Shown: positions 37,441 through 46,886, counted from the stretch's first letter. The stretch is DNA of 48,926 nucleotides from Ignavibacteria bacterium (GCA_016710985.1 JADJTX010000039.1:1-48926); one strand, 5' to 3'. Notes: generated from the letters alone by a model not told the origin. A program made the numbers and translations.

Positions 37441-38367
37441 TTATAAACCTGCTTTGTCCATTTTATCCTTTTCATATTCACCGTCTTCTGCAGGGTATCT
37501 TAAAAGAGAATCATACCTCCCGCTTTCTTTCGCTAAAGCCCAGATCAGACTTTCACCGGCGGGTATGTTAGAAGGGTTTGATAAATATATTTCATCTTTG
37601 AAAGCTTCTTCCGCATTTATAATTTTCCATCCTTTATCTCTGAACATCCTGATAAGATCACCGAGGAAAAGTGCTGAAGTAAGATTATGATGTAGAAGAA
37701 GTGTATGAGAAATGTGACGCCCTGTTAATTTGTATGATAGATCTTCATAAAAAACAGCTCTGTCATATAAATGTTCAATATAAAATTTTCTGAAACCTTC
37801 GATGTCTGCATCAGGATTATCCGTAAGTCGTTTGATCAGCCTGCTGTTAACATACCAGTCCGAAGCATCAATTGTCACATATCCGTTCTTGTAGTTTTGT
37901 TCTTTTAAAAAGGACCGGAAGAGATCAACTTTTTCTTTTGTATTTCCTTCCTTGAGATACGGAAACCTGAACAGGGGAATGAAATTTTCAAATTCTCTGA
38001 TTATCGAATCATCACGAAGGAATTCTACTTTGAAAATTTCAAAAGTTACCTTTTCATTGTTATAATTTTTGTGCGAATAGGTATGATTAGCAATCTTATG
38101 TCCTTCATCATTCCAGCTTTTAAGAAGAGACATTCCTTTTTCATCAGTCTTGTTTGAGCCGGTCACAAAAAAAACAGATTTGATCCCTGCATCATCAAGA
38201 TGTCCAAGTAATAAATTATTCCATTGCTCAAATGAATATCCGGGCATATCGGCTGTAATTCCATCGTCAAATGTGAAACTGATTGCCGGCTGGGAAAAAG
38301 AACTGACTGATGACGTCATTAAAAATACTAACGCATATATTATTTTTGCAAGGTTGATTTTATCCAT
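37441..38367 (-). CDS. Polysaccharide deacetylase (NodB homology domain), exported
   Basis: 308 residues. Signal peptide ending SSVSSFSQP. NodB motif 1 is ISFTFDDGITADMPGY (catalytic base and metal-binding Asp) and motif 2 is NHTYSHKNYNN (two metal His). Members of carbohydrate esterase family 4 remove N-acetyl groups from peptidoglycan or other amino-sugar polymers. The family's later Arg/Asp/His motifs may be in FRFPYLKEG and LLHHNL. Likely periplasmic or surface. In an apparent operon with the membrane protein at 36894. Confidence 0.92.
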   Translation of the reverse strand: MDKINLAKIIYALVFLMTSSVSSFSQPAISFTFDDGITADMPGYSFEQWNNLLLGHLDDAGIKSVFFVTGSNKTDEKGMSLLKSWNDEGHKIANHTYSHKNYNNEKVTFEIFKVEFLRDDSIIREFENFIPLFRFPYLKEGNTKEKVDLFRSFLKEQNYKNGYVTIDASDWYVNSRLIKRLTDNPDADIEGFRKFYIEHLYDRAVFYEDLSYKLTGRHISHTLLLHHNLTSALFLGDLIRMFRDKGWKIINAEEAFKDEIYLSNPSNIPAGESLIWALAKESGRYDSLLRYPAEDGEYEKDKMDKAGL

Positions 38368-38548
38368 TCAGCCTGTTTTAATAAATGACATTTGGTTGTC
38401 AACTTAACAAAAATTTTAAGAAATTAAAACATTAATTAAAAAATTATTTACCCTTATTCTGAAATAATATACTATTATATTTAAACGGATATAATTTGTT
38501 TTTCAATAAAGTTTTATAATCAGTTAAACTCCTCTAAAAATTCTGTAA

Positions 38549-39631
38549 GTGAAATTTAATTCCCCGAAATTTAAATCGAAATTTAAAAGAGTGCTGTTCC
38601 TTTCCATTGGATGGGCAATAGCGGCTGAATATATTGCTATTATACAATTTGCGGCATATAGTATTAAAACCGGTACAAGATTTCTGAATGAAAATTTCAT
38701 GGCTGTTCTTGTTCTGACATTTGTTGAAGTATTCTCTGCGGGATTGGTCCTCGCAATATTTGAAGTGTTTTATTTTACAGACAGGTTCAAAAACAGATCA
38801 TTCGGGTCTGCTGTCTTAATAAAAAGTTTTTTTTATACAACAGTTTTAATTTTATTGGTATTCATTATTGCTTTCGTTGAATCTGTCATCAATGAATCCT
38901 TTTCAAGTGATTTCTTCAACAATATTGCTCCTGCTTTGCTTCTGTTTTTATTTACCTGGTGTCCCGTATTCCTGATCAGCATATTCATGCTGCAGGTGAG
39001 TGATAAATACGGACAGGGCGTGCTTTTAAAATTTATCTTAGGGAAATATAATACGCCTAAAGAAGAAGTGAGAATATTCATGTTTCTTGATCTGAAGTCA
39101 TCGACTTCTATAGCTGAAGCTTTAGGAAATGTAAAATACTATGAACTTCTCAATGATTTTTTTTATGATGTAACAGATGCTATAATAGAATCCAAAGGTG
39201 AGATATATCAGTATGTCGGAGATGAAATAGTACTTTCATGGAACATTGACAGCGGGATACTTGATAATAACTGTTTGAATTGTTTCTTCAATATCCGGGA
39301 TACAATTAAAAAACATTCGGTTAAATACGAAACAAAATACGGACTCGTCCCATCTTTTAAAGCCGGTGTTCATTACGGCGAAGTTACAGTAGGCGAGATT
39401 GGCGTATTAAAAAGAGAGATAGTTTTCTCGGGTGATGTTCTTAACACAACTGCACGGATTCAGGAGCTTTGCAATAAGTATAACGAAAAGCTTATAGTTT
39501 CAAAAGACATACTTGATAAAATGAACCTGCAAAATGAATTCATATCGAAAGAGATCGGTCAGATAAGTTTGAGGGGGAGAGCTGTCCCTGTAATATTATA
39601 CAGTGTCAGAAAGAACAGTAATCTTATTTAA
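38549..39631 (+). CDS. Class III adenylate/guanylate cyclase with membrane N-terminus
   Basis: 360 residues, GTG start at 38549. Four to five membrane segments come first, then a cyclase domain from about residue 175. The metal-binding aspartates are in IFMFLDLKSSTSIAEAL and YVGDEIVLSW. The transition-state Asn/Arg pair is in DVLNTTARIQELC. It makes cAMP (or cGMP) from ATP (GTP) at the inner membrane face. Base-specificity residues are not firmly identified. Divergent from the deacetylase gene. Confidence 0.9.
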   Translation: MKFNSPKFKSKFKRVLFLSIGWAIAAEYIAIIQFAAYSIKTGTRFLNENFMAVLVLTFVEVFSAGLVLAIFEVFYFTDRFKNRSFGSAVLIKSFFYTTVLILLVFIIAFVESVINESFSSDFFNNIAPALLLFLFTWCPVFLISIFMLQVSDKYGQGVLLKFILGKYNTPKEEVRIFMFLDLKSSTSIAEALGNVKYYELLNDFFYDVTDAIIESKGEIYQYVGDEIVLSWNIDSGILDNNCLNCFFNIRDTIKKHSVKYETKYGLVPSFKAGVHYGEVTVGEIGVLKREIVFSGDVLNTTARIQELCNKYNEKLIVSKDILDKMNLQNEFISKEIGQISLRGRAVPVILYSVRKNSNLI

Positions 39632-39654
39632 CTGCAGTAATAGTTTTCTCAGAA

Positions 39655-40245
39655 TTATCTATGAGTATTTTTTTCTAAAGTCCGCTCTATTCTTGTATCA
39701 GGAATAAGCCAGATCAAAGCTACCAAGACATAAATACAACCCGAAACAAGAGGAACATAAAAAGAAGCCAGGATAGCGGTTATGTATAACACCGGCGAAA
39801 GCTTTCCTTTCCAGTCTTTACCTACAGCAACAGCAAGTGCCGAATCTTTTCCGTTTTTAGATATAATAAGTGTCTGTAATATCCAGTAAGCAATGGCAGC
39901 CATTAAAAGTATGACACCGTATAAAGTAACAGTTGCCGGTGAAAAGTGATTCTCTCCCATCCATGCAGTTACGAAAGGAACCAATGAAAGCCAAAACAGA
40001 AGATGAAGGTTAGCCCATAAAATTCCCCCGCTTACAATTTTTGTACTCTGAAGCATGTGATGATGATTGTTCCAGTAAATACCGATGTAAATGAAACTCA
40101 ATACATAACTCAGAAAGACCGGCACTAACGGTATCAAAGCATCGAAATTATTATCACCGTGAGGTACTTTTATTTCAAGTACCATTATGGTAATAATGAT
40201 CGCTATTACTCCGTCGCTGAATGCTTCAAGGCGGCTTTTATTCAT
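39655..40245 (-). CDS. TMEM175-family potassium channel-like protein (DUF1211)
   Basis: 196 residues. N-terminal signature RLEAFSDGVIAIIITIMVLE is the RxxxFSDxVxAIxxT motif of TMEM175-type channels, which conduct K+ as tetramers of six-helix subunits. Six hydrophobic segments are visible, with WNNHHHMLQ after the second as usual in this family. Integral inner-membrane protein. It converges with the cyclase gene; a gap of 23 bases separates them. Confidence 0.93.
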   Translation of the reverse strand: MNKSRLEAFSDGVIAIIITIMVLEIKVPHGDNNFDALIPLVPVFLSYVLSFIYIGIYWNNHHHMLQSTKIVSGGILWANLHLLFWLSLVPFVTAWMGENHFSPATVTLYGVILLMAAIAYWILQTLIISKNGKDSALAVAVGKDWKGKLSPVLYITAILASFYVPLVSGCIYVLVALIWLIPDTRIERTLEKNTHR

Positions 40246-40686
40246 ATAATTAGTTAAAAGTTAGTTAAAGTTAAGAAGAGTTTGAAATAATTCAGGCAAA
40301 ATAATTAATTAATACTTATAATTGTATGCATATTATTTCAATGTTGTTTACGGAGGAGCATTGTTTTCCAAATGTTTTTTAAGAGTTAAATAATGTTAAA
40401 ATTCAATCTGTTTTGATAATAGTTTTGCAACAATATCGTGACTTTTTAAATCAACCATTAGATCCTTCTTAAAGCTAAATATTTGTCCTCTCCAAATAAA
40501 TTTATATTAATTCTATAAAAAATATTGAAAAAATATTTTTAATTCGTGGTCATTCGTGAAATTCGTGGCAAGTTTTTTTTTACTTTAGATGTAGGTGACG
40601 GAGGAGGACTAAATTACCCGGGACTTTGAAAATATGCCCCGGGTTAATGAAGTTAAGACGTTGTTTTTATATTTAGCCGACTTTAT
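40246..40686. other. Gene-free stretch with short repeats
   Basis: 440 bases, strongly AT-rich. At 40540-40570 are three 9-base units ATTCGTGGT, CATTCGTGA, AATTCGTGG, another instance of the 9-base repeat type. A terminator-like stem is at 40616. Nothing else seen. Confidence 0.6.
40616..40644 (-). terminator. Terminator-like stem after msrB
   Basis: ACCCGGG (40616-40622) against CCCGGGT (40638-40644); poor T tract on the minus strand. Position 43 bases after the msrB stop fits a terminator. Confidence 0.6.
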
Positions 40687-41238
40687 TTACTTTTTTTCTT
40701 GTTTCTCATCAACGACAAAATCAAGCACGATCGAGTTCATACAATATCTTTTTCCTGTCGGAGGAGGTCCGTCGTCAAATAAATGTCCGAGGTGTGAATC
40801 ACATCTTCCGCAAAGAACTTCTGTCCTGTTCATTCCGTAGGAGTCATCCTGTTCATAGATAACGCTGTTCGGTCTGATCGTTTCAAAGAAACTTGGCCAG
40901 CCGCAGGTACTTGCGAACTTTTCATCCGAGCGGAATAAAGGATTACCGCATACTTCACAATAGTAAGTTCCTATTCCCATTGTGTTCCAGTATTTTCCGG
41001 TAAAAGCTCTTTCAGTATCTTTTTCCCGGGCAACTGCATAAACATCAGCCGGTAAAATCTTCTTCCATTCTGAATCCGGTACGTTTAATTTTGTTGTGTC
41101 TGTACGTGAATAATAGGGATTGTCTGATTGCTTTATTGTATTCATTTGTTTTTTGTTTTCATTTGCTGAAATATTTTCTTTAGTGCAACTTATAATTAAT
41201 ATTGTTAATAATGTCAGGCAAATTACTGTTATTCTCAT
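40687..41238 (-). CDS. msrB: Peptide-methionine (R)-S-oxide reductase, lipoprotein form
   Basis: 183 residues. MsrB repairs the R form of methionine sulfoxide in proteins. A lipoprotein signal (MRITVICLTLLTILIISC) suggests it works in the periplasm. The zinc-binding pairs are CEVCGNPLF and CGRCDSHLGHLF. The catalytic cysteine is in RYCMNSIVLDF, where the family usually has RYCINS. Other family motifs are GWPSF and the DSYGMNRTEVLC stretch. Length is normal with the added leader. Single gene, terminator at 40616. Confidence 0.95.
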   Translation of the reverse strand: MRITVICLTLLTILIISCTKENISANENKKQMNTIKQSDNPYYSRTDTTKLNVPDSEWKKILPADVYAVAREKDTERAFTGKYWNTMGIGTYYCEVCGNPLFRSDEKFASTCGWPSFFETIRPNSVIYEQDDSYGMNRTEVLCGRCDSHLGHLFDDGPPPTGKRYCMNSIVLDFVVDEKQEKK

Positions 41239-41764
41239 CTGAATTTTATTTTAGTTTACTTACTTATAGATACGAAATTTCCTGAATACGGATTTATGAT
41301 TAAAATAATCAGTGCAGGTTAAAGGTTCAAACTATATAGTAAAAAAATTCAGCTTCTGTTAATTACTGTCTAAAACAATTTTTATTTATTTGGTTAAAAA
41401 ATATACTGAGTATTTTACGGAAATAGAAAAATTCTTGCAACCGTCATGAACTCTCGTCTTTTCAGTGTCTGTCTCAAAACTCCCGGGGGGCAAAGAAAAA
41501 AAAGGGCCTTGGCCTGGTGGTAAGCGGCTCTTCACGGCAGAGTCACTTGGTCTTTTACACAATTGGCGGTTTAAAATTGAGTAAAATAATTAATCAATTT
41601 CTTATGAGTTTTTATAATTCTATTTTGCAACATTAAAATAATACCGTTGAGATAAAAACCTGTAAAGTCTGATTGATCGCTATATAGTAAAGGTGAGGTG
41701 ACATTATAGAAACTCTGAGCAATTATCCGAAATTGAAATTTAAAGTAAATTATTAAAATAACAA
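41239..41764. other. Gene-free stretch with tRNA-like fragment
   Basis: 525 bases of AT-rich sequence with no open frame of note. A GC-rich patch at 41482-41552 stands out: TCCCGGGGGGCAAAG, then a tRNA-like piece from 41504. Confidence 0.5.
41504..41552 (+). other. tRNA-like fragment, possibly a relic of tRNA-Glu
   Basis: GGGCCTTGGCCTGGTGGTAA followed by GCGGCTCTTCACGGCAGAGT resembles the acceptor, D-arm and anticodon arm of tRNA-Glu (CTTTCAC loop, here one T short). No proper T-arm (GGTTCGAATCC) or 3' acceptor strand follows. Either a degraded tRNA or chance. Confidence 0.3.
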
Positions 41765-42880
41765 ATGAATCATAAACGTAAAATACTTTTGCTGCTTTTA
41801 TTCAGTTTAGTTTTTATTTACGGCTGGGGAGCCTCCGGGCATAAGATAATCAACAGAAGGTCAACATTCTCACTTCCGCCCTCTATGAGTTTCCTGAACT
41901 GGGCAGATTCTCTTGCAGCTCATTCATCAGATGCAGATTACAGAAGATCTGCTGACCCGAATGAAGCCCCGAGACATTATATTGATATAGATAATTACCC
42001 GGAATTTGTCGCGCTTGGGAGAATTCCTCAAAATCTGGATTCTCTGATCGCTCTTCACGGAAGCAGTTTTGTATATGATAATGGCATATTGCCTTTCTCA
42101 ATAATGGCAACTGCAGATTCAATAAAAAAATATTTTCAGCAGCGTAATTTTCAAAAAGCAATGCTGCATGCCGCAGACCTCGGGCACTATGTAGGAGACG
42201 GACATAATCCGCTTCATATTACAAGAAATTACAACGGGCAGTATACAAATCAGACAGGAGTACATTCAAGATATGAAACACAGCTTATAAACCGTGATTC
42301 TGCAAACATTATTTATGCTTTCGAAAATGCAGCTTATGTTTCCAATATTAACCAGTTCGTATTTGATTTCCTTTACAATAATTACAGATATGTAGATTCT
42401 GTCCTTATGTATGACAGCATAGCACGCGCGATTGCAGGAAGTTATAACTCAAATTATTATGAGATATACTGGGAGCTTGCAGGTAATTTTACTACAAAGT
42501 TATTTAATAACTCATCTCACTTTATTGCAGATCTTGTATATACTTCGTGGGTAAACTCAGGAAGCCCGCTTTCAGTAACTCTTTCAGAAGCATCACTTCC
42601 GGAAAAATATTCCCTCCGGCAGAATTACCCTAACCCGTTCAATCCGGCGACGAAAATAAAGTTTGAAATACCACTGGACGCAGGACGCGGGACGCAGGAC
42701 GTGAAGCTGTTAATACATGACATGTTAGGAAAAGAGGTATCTATCTTAGTTAATGAACAACTTCAGCCCGGCTCTTATGAAGTAGAATGGAACGCTGTAA
42801 ACTATCCTTCCGGAACATATTTCTACAGGCTTTCAACAAATTTTTTTTCTGATTCAAAACGGATGTTGTTATTAAAATAA
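41765..42880 (+). CDS. S1/P1-type zinc nuclease-like protein with T9SS sorting domain
   Basis: 371 residues. After the signal peptide the mature protein would start GWGASGHKIINRR, where the N-terminal Trp and the His are zinc ligands in the S1/P1 nuclease/phospholipase C family. Further ligands appear in RHYIDIDNYPE and AADLGHYVGDGHNPLHITRN (His-x3-Asp), and HSRYETQL supplies a late His/Glu. Linker YSLRQNYPNPFNPATKIKFE leads to a sorting domain. A run at about 42668-42706 (GACGCAGGACGCGGGACGC) is an in-frame repeat insert giving LDAGRGTQDVK inside the domain. Probably a secreted nuclease or phosphodiesterase for nutrient release. Confidence 0.88.
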   Translation: MNHKRKILLLLLFSLVFIYGWGASGHKIINRRSTFSLPPSMSFLNWADSLAAHSSDADYRRSADPNEAPRHYIDIDNYPEFVALGRIPQNLDSLIALHGSSFVYDNGILPFSIMATADSIKKYFQQRNFQKAMLHAADLGHYVGDGHNPLHITRNYNGQYTNQTGVHSRYETQLINRDSANIIYAFENAAYVSNINQFVFDFLYNNYRYVDSVLMYDSIARAIAGSYNSNYYEIYWELAGNFTTKLFNNSSHFIADLVYTSWVNSGSPLSVTLSEASLPEKYSLRQNYPNPFNPATKIKFEIPLDAGRGTQDVKLLIHDMLGKEVSILVNEQLQPGSYEVEWNAVNYPSGTYFYRLSTNFFSDSKRMLLLK

Positions 42881-42923
42881 TATTGTTATATGGGACTGTC
42901 CTGTAAGAATTTAACCCACATGT

Positions 42924-43826
42924 TCATTTGGTTTTCTGATAATACATTTCCTTTAAAAGCTTTGCAGCATCAGGCACTCTAGGTCCGGGACGGAACATGA
43001 TATTATCATCAATTATAATTATCCTGTTATTTATGACGGCTTTGGTATCTTTAAGCTGTCTTTTTATTTCATCAACAAACTTTTGTGTTTTCTCAACATT
43101 ATTTGTGTCGGTAGGAAAGATAATAGTTGCAGGATCTTTAGAAATTACATCCTCATAATTTATTGTGGGATAATCAAGTGACTCGTTTTTATACATATTG
43201 TGAATGCCGGCAAGAAATAAGATATCATTTACAAAAGTCTTACCGTTAGTAGTCATAAGAGGATTTACAGAAATTAAAACCAATGATGGTTCGGAATATA
43301 TTGTATCTCTTTCTACAAATGCATCAAGTCTTTCATTAAATCCTTTGATGTATGCTTCTGCTGAATTTTCTTTTCCCGTGATCTTTCCAAAATCCTTTAT
43401 CATTTTTACAATACCGCTGATGTTCTTTGCATTGCTGACGAAGACTTTCATCCCCATGTTTTTTAATGCCTGGTAGGTAGGATTTGAAATGTTCTCTACA
43501 TTCATAATTATCAGATCAGGATTTAATGAGGTCATTACTTCATAGTTCGGACTTACATAACTCCCGGTCTTTGTTTTATTCTTTGTCACCGGAGGATAAT
43601 CGCACAGATCAGTTACACCTACCACCATTGAATCCGCACCGATCGCAAATAAGGCTTCGGTAATATTCGGGGCCAGTGAAATAATTCTTTTAGGGACAGA
43701 ATCAAAACGTACTTCAACTCCTGCATCATCCTTGATCTGGAATTTGGGATTTTGGATTTGCGACTTGTCCGAGCATGAGGAAAATAGTATGGTGGGCAGT
43801 AGTATTAGAATGACGAGAGACGTCAA
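42924..43826 (-). CDS. ABC transporter substrate-binding lipoprotein, BtuF/TroA-like
   Basis: Periplasmic binding protein of the cobalamin/iron-siderophore class (helical backbone). PKRIISLAPNITEALFAIGA and YPPVTKNKTKTGSYVSPNYE are the family's N-terminal lobe signatures, with LNPDLIIMN and GMKVFVSNAKNISGIVKMIK following. A lipobox ends the leader (LLPTILFSSC). I place the start at a TTG at 43826 because further upstream the frame is made of translated tandem repeats (LQITDYKLQIT..., HYSLLTIHDSR), not real leader. An ATG at 43904 or 44018 would extend it. No permease or ATPase gene is in the window, so it is an orphan here. Confidence 0.85.
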   Translation of the reverse strand: MTSLVILILLPTILFSSCSDKSQIQNPKFQIKDDAGVEVRFDSVPKRIISLAPNITEALFAIGADSMVVGVTDLCDYPPVTKNKTKTGSYVSPNYEVMTSLNPDLIIMNVENISNPTYQALKNMGMKVFVSNAKNISGIVKMIKDFGKITGKENSAEAYIKGFNERLDAFVERDTIYSEPSLVLISVNPLMTTNGKTFVNDILFLAGIHNMYKNESLDYPTINYEDVISKDPATIIFPTDTNNVEKTQKFVDEIKRQLKDTKAVINNRIIIIDDNIMFRPGPRVPDAAKLLKEMYYQKTK

Positions 43827-44040
43827 TCGTGAATCGTGAATCGTCAATGGTGAATGATCAATAGTCAATGGTGAATAGTGTGTATAATGATTTGTAATCT
43901 CCATTCGTGAATCGTGAATCGTCAATAGTGAATAGTGAATAGTGAATGATAATTTGTAATCAGTAATATTTGTAATCTGTAATTTGTAATCTGTAATTTG
44001 TAATCTGTAATTAATCATTAACTCGTAACTCGTAACAACG
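43827..44040. repeat. 9/10-base degenerate repeats (GTGAATCGT, TGTAATTTG)
   Basis: GTGAATCGTGAATCGTCAAT, then GTGAATAGTGAATAGTGAAT, then TGTAATCTGTAATTTGTAAT, ending in AACTCGTAACTCGTAAC. Several 9-base unit types follow each other between the BtuF-like gene and the 44045 gene. They keep the frame of the BtuF-like gene open upstream by chance. Confidence 0.88.
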
Positions 44041-44044
44041 TAAT

Positions 44045-45321
44045 CTATGTTTTAAGTTTCTTCTTCTTCGCAGCGGGAAATAAAACATTATTTAATATAA
44101 GCCGGTATCCCGGAGAATGCGGGAAAACTCAAGTTCGGTTTTAGGATCACCAACTGCGTGCTGATAATCTTCAGGATCGTGTCCGCCGTAAAATGTGAAC
44201 GTTCCTTTGCCGTAGTTTCCGTGAATGTATCTGACATAATCAGTTCCTTCATTCATGGCTAATATAGTTACACTTTTTTTAATCATATCTTTCCGGAACG
44301 CTGTAGTTTGTCCGAGAAAACCGCTGACTAAAGTAGTATGACATTGAGTGAGCATAGTCGGGACAGGATCAAACTTAGCTGAAAAATCCACAAGCTTAAA
44401 ATTATCATTGAACTGACCTAAGCTCAGCAGCTGGTTTGTTACATCAATGTTTGAATATTCATACATATACGGATTCATATCGACAGTAAAATTTTCAAAA
44501 GCAATAGTTTCAGAAAAGTCCAGCTTATTATTTGCATCAGGATCAGCCGGATCTCCGTCATACATTGATTCGCATATATCCGTATACTGAGAAGCTAAGG
44601 CAATATCATAAGTATCAGTTGCAGAGCACATTGTAAAAAGAAATCCTCCGTTGGAAATATACTCTTTGAGTTTTTTTACAACAGCAAGCTTTAATTCAGA
44701 AACTTTCGCATAACCAAATTTTGCCGCCATTGCTTCGTTGATTGTTTTTTGGGCAAGATACCAAGGAGATGAACCATAAGTGGCGAAGAACTTTCCGAAT
44801 TGTCCTGTAAAATCTTCGTGATGCAGGTGAAGCCAGTCATATCCTTTCAGTTTTCCTGTGAGAACTTCCTCATCCCATAATTTATCATAGGGTATTTCCG
44901 CATATTCGAGTACAAGCTGAACAGCATCATCCCAGGGCAGGGCATTCGGCGGAACATATACGGCAACTTTAGCAACTTTCTCCAACCGAACAACATCCAT
45001 ATTATTCTGTTCATCTTTTACTTCAGCATAGATCTGAGCAGTCTGTGTTCCGTCTTCGAGTTCGTATGAAACACCCTTTGCTTTACACTCCTCTTCAAGC
45101 GCCGACGAATAATTAAACATAAACGAGCCGCCTCTGTAGTTCAAAAGCCAGTCCAGTTCTTTGTTATTTAACAAATGTCTGTAAGCGATACCGTAAGCTT
45201 TCAGATGATTGGTCTGAGTAGGTTCCATGGGGATGAGCAGCTTGACCTGTGAGAAAGAGCTATTTATAAAAAGGAAAGAAATTAAGAGTATTAAAAAATT
45301 TTTTATTCTGTTATTATTCAC
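44045..45321 (-). CDS. Exported protein of the family often labelled asparagine synthetase B in Bacteroidota, frameshifted at 3' end
   Basis: About 425 residues. Signal peptide MNNNRIKNFLILLISFLFIN. Mature part: VKLLIPMEPTQTNHLKAYGI, LDWLLNYRGGSF, WDEEVLTGKLKGYDWLHLHH, NGGFLFTMCSATDTYDIALA and NYGKGTFTFYGGHDPEDYQH. The main frame ends at 44092, but one frame away the family-like tail HSPGYRLILNNVLFPAAKKK runs to a stop at 44045, so a single indel near 44130 is likely. In databases such proteins are often named asparagine synthetase B (memory), but no AsnB catalytic motifs are visible and the protein is exported. The GHDPED and DWLHLHHED stretches hint at a ThuA-like or glutamine-amidotransferase-like fold. 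Function open. Confidence 0.7.
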
Positions 45322-45419
45322 GATTCAAAATTAGTTTTATTATCAGGATCAATCAATATAATTGATTTAAGTATTTAGTATAATACAATTCAGATTAATA
45401 AAGTTTTATATTCCATAAA

Positions 45420-46445
45420 TTGATCACACTTGCAATAGAAACTTCCTGTGACGAGACGTCGGCAGCTGTACTGGATAATGAGAAAGTTTTGTCAAACATT
45501 ATTTCATCGCAGTTATTTCATACAAAGTACGGAGGTGTCGTTCCGGAAGTTGCTTCAAGAGAGCATTTGAAAAAAATAACTGAGATCACGCAGGAAGCAT
45601 TAGACAAGGCAGAGATCAAATTAAATGATATCGGTTTAGTATGTGCAACATCAGAGCCGGGTCTTATAGGGGCATTATTAGTCGGGTTAAACTTTGCAAA
45701 GTCATTAGCAATGTCTGTTGACAAGCCCTTTATTCCTGTGAATCACATACAGGCTCATCTTTACTCAAATTTTCTTTGCGGTCAAAAGCAGGAATTTCCG
45801 TTTATCGGACTAATCATTTCCGGAGGTCATACATTATTAATACTTGTCGAAGGTCTTTTCAAACATAAGATACTGGGAAGAACAATTGATGATGCGGCGG
45901 GTGAGGCGTTTGATAAAGTGGCAAAGCTTCTTGGACTCGGCTATCCGGGAGGAAGAATGATTGATGAATATTCCGTGACAGGGAATAAGGATTATCATAA
46001 ATTCCCCGTTGCAAGGCTTAAGGAAAATGAATTCGATTTTTCTTTTTCCGGAATTAAGACATCGGTTCTGTATTTCTTAAAAAAAATTGATTTTGAAAAA
46101 ATAAAAGACGAAAAATTAATTAAGGATATCTCCGCTTCATTTCAGAATGCAATGGTAAAGACATTGTTTGACAAGACTGTTGAAGCAGCTGAGAAATATA
46201 ATGTAAAAATAATTTCAGTATCGGGGGGAGTTTCAGCAAACTCCGCTATAAGGGAAAAATTCCTGACACTTAAAGAGAACGGATTTAAAGTATATTTTCC
46301 GGCAATTGAATATTCTACTGATAATGCAGCTATGATAGGATTGACGGGATATTATAAGTATAATTCATCTGAAGATAAAGAATATTTTAAAATGGATTCA
46401 TTAATGAAAAATGCAGAACCTAAACTGGATTATGAGAACTTTTAA
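45420..46445 (+). CDS. tsaD: tRNA N6-adenosine threonylcarbamoyltransferase TsaD
   Basis: 341 residues, TTG start at 45420. TsaD transfers threonylcarbamoyl from its adenylate to A37 of tRNAs that read ANN codons, with TsaB and TsaE. Signatures: AIETSCDETSAAV at the start, the metal-binding VNHIQAHLYS (HxxxH), GLIISGGHTLL, GRTIDDAAGEAFDKVAKLLG, YPGGRMID, FSFSGIKTSVLYF, SVSGGVSANSAIR and STDNAAMIG. Complete and intact, unlike many neighbours. Only one base frame is needed. The next gene overlaps its end by 14 bases. Confidence 0.97.
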   Translation: MITLAIETSCDETSAAVLDNEKVLSNIISSQLFHTKYGGVVPEVASREHLKKITEITQEALDKAEIKLNDIGLVCATSEPGLIGALLVGLNFAKSLAMSVDKPFIPVNHIQAHLYSNFLCGQKQEFPFIGLIISGGHTLLILVEGLFKHKILGRTIDDAAGEAFDKVAKLLGLGYPGGRMIDEYSVTGNKDYHKFPVARLKENEFDFSFSGIKTSVLYFLKKIDFEKIKDEKLIKDISASFQNAMVKTLFDKTVEAAEKYNVKIISVSGGVSANSAIREKFLTLKENGFKVYFPAIEYSTDNAAMIGLTGYYKYNSSEDKEYFKMDSLMKNAEPKLDYENF

Positions 46446-46886
46446 GAGAACAGTTATAATAAAAATTATTTGTTTAATATTTTATTAACGGTTATTTCCG
46501 GATGCGATAAGATCAGCTCCGGAATGCAGAGAAAGCAGTTTGAATTTCTTTATAAGATGAATAATTATTCGTCATTATTCAGAGAATATACCGGAGGCAT
46601 TTCTTATTACAGTGATCTGGATTTTTATGAAAACAGAATGGTAAAGCTTCATGAGGATGTAAGTAAAATGGAAGCAGTTCCGGGATATGATGTCTCGGAA
46701 GATCTGAAAGCAAAATTACTGATTACAATAAATGAAAATATTTCTTCTGTAAACACCATTAAACAAAAGCAGCGGCCTGTAACGGAAAACATACGGGAAG
46801 AATTCGATGTGAGAATGATGAACGAGAGAGTTGATGAGTTCATTGAAGAACTTAACCTTGAGATTACAAAAGTAGGAAAGCAATAA
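46432..46886 (+). CDS. Small lipoprotein, unknown function, frameshifted in signal peptide
   Basis: About 151 residues. An ATG at 46432, overlapping the tsaD stop, gives MRTFKRTVIIKIICLIL. After one indel near 46482 (ATATTTTATT) the frame continues LLTVISGCDKISSGM, which makes a proper lipoprotein signal with lipobox VISGC. A start at TTG 46470 would give a shorter leader. The rest is helical and charged (KLHEDVSKMEA, RPVTENIREEFDVRMMNERV) without a recognised family. Translational coupling with tsaD is likely. Confidence 0.65.

Noticed and set aside
38833..39081. Minus-strand frame in the cyclase gene
   Set aside because: Opposite the membrane segments of a clear gene; no signals of its own.
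41504..41580. Complete tRNA gene
   Set aside because: No T-arm and no matching 3' acceptor strand; the anticodon loop is one base short.
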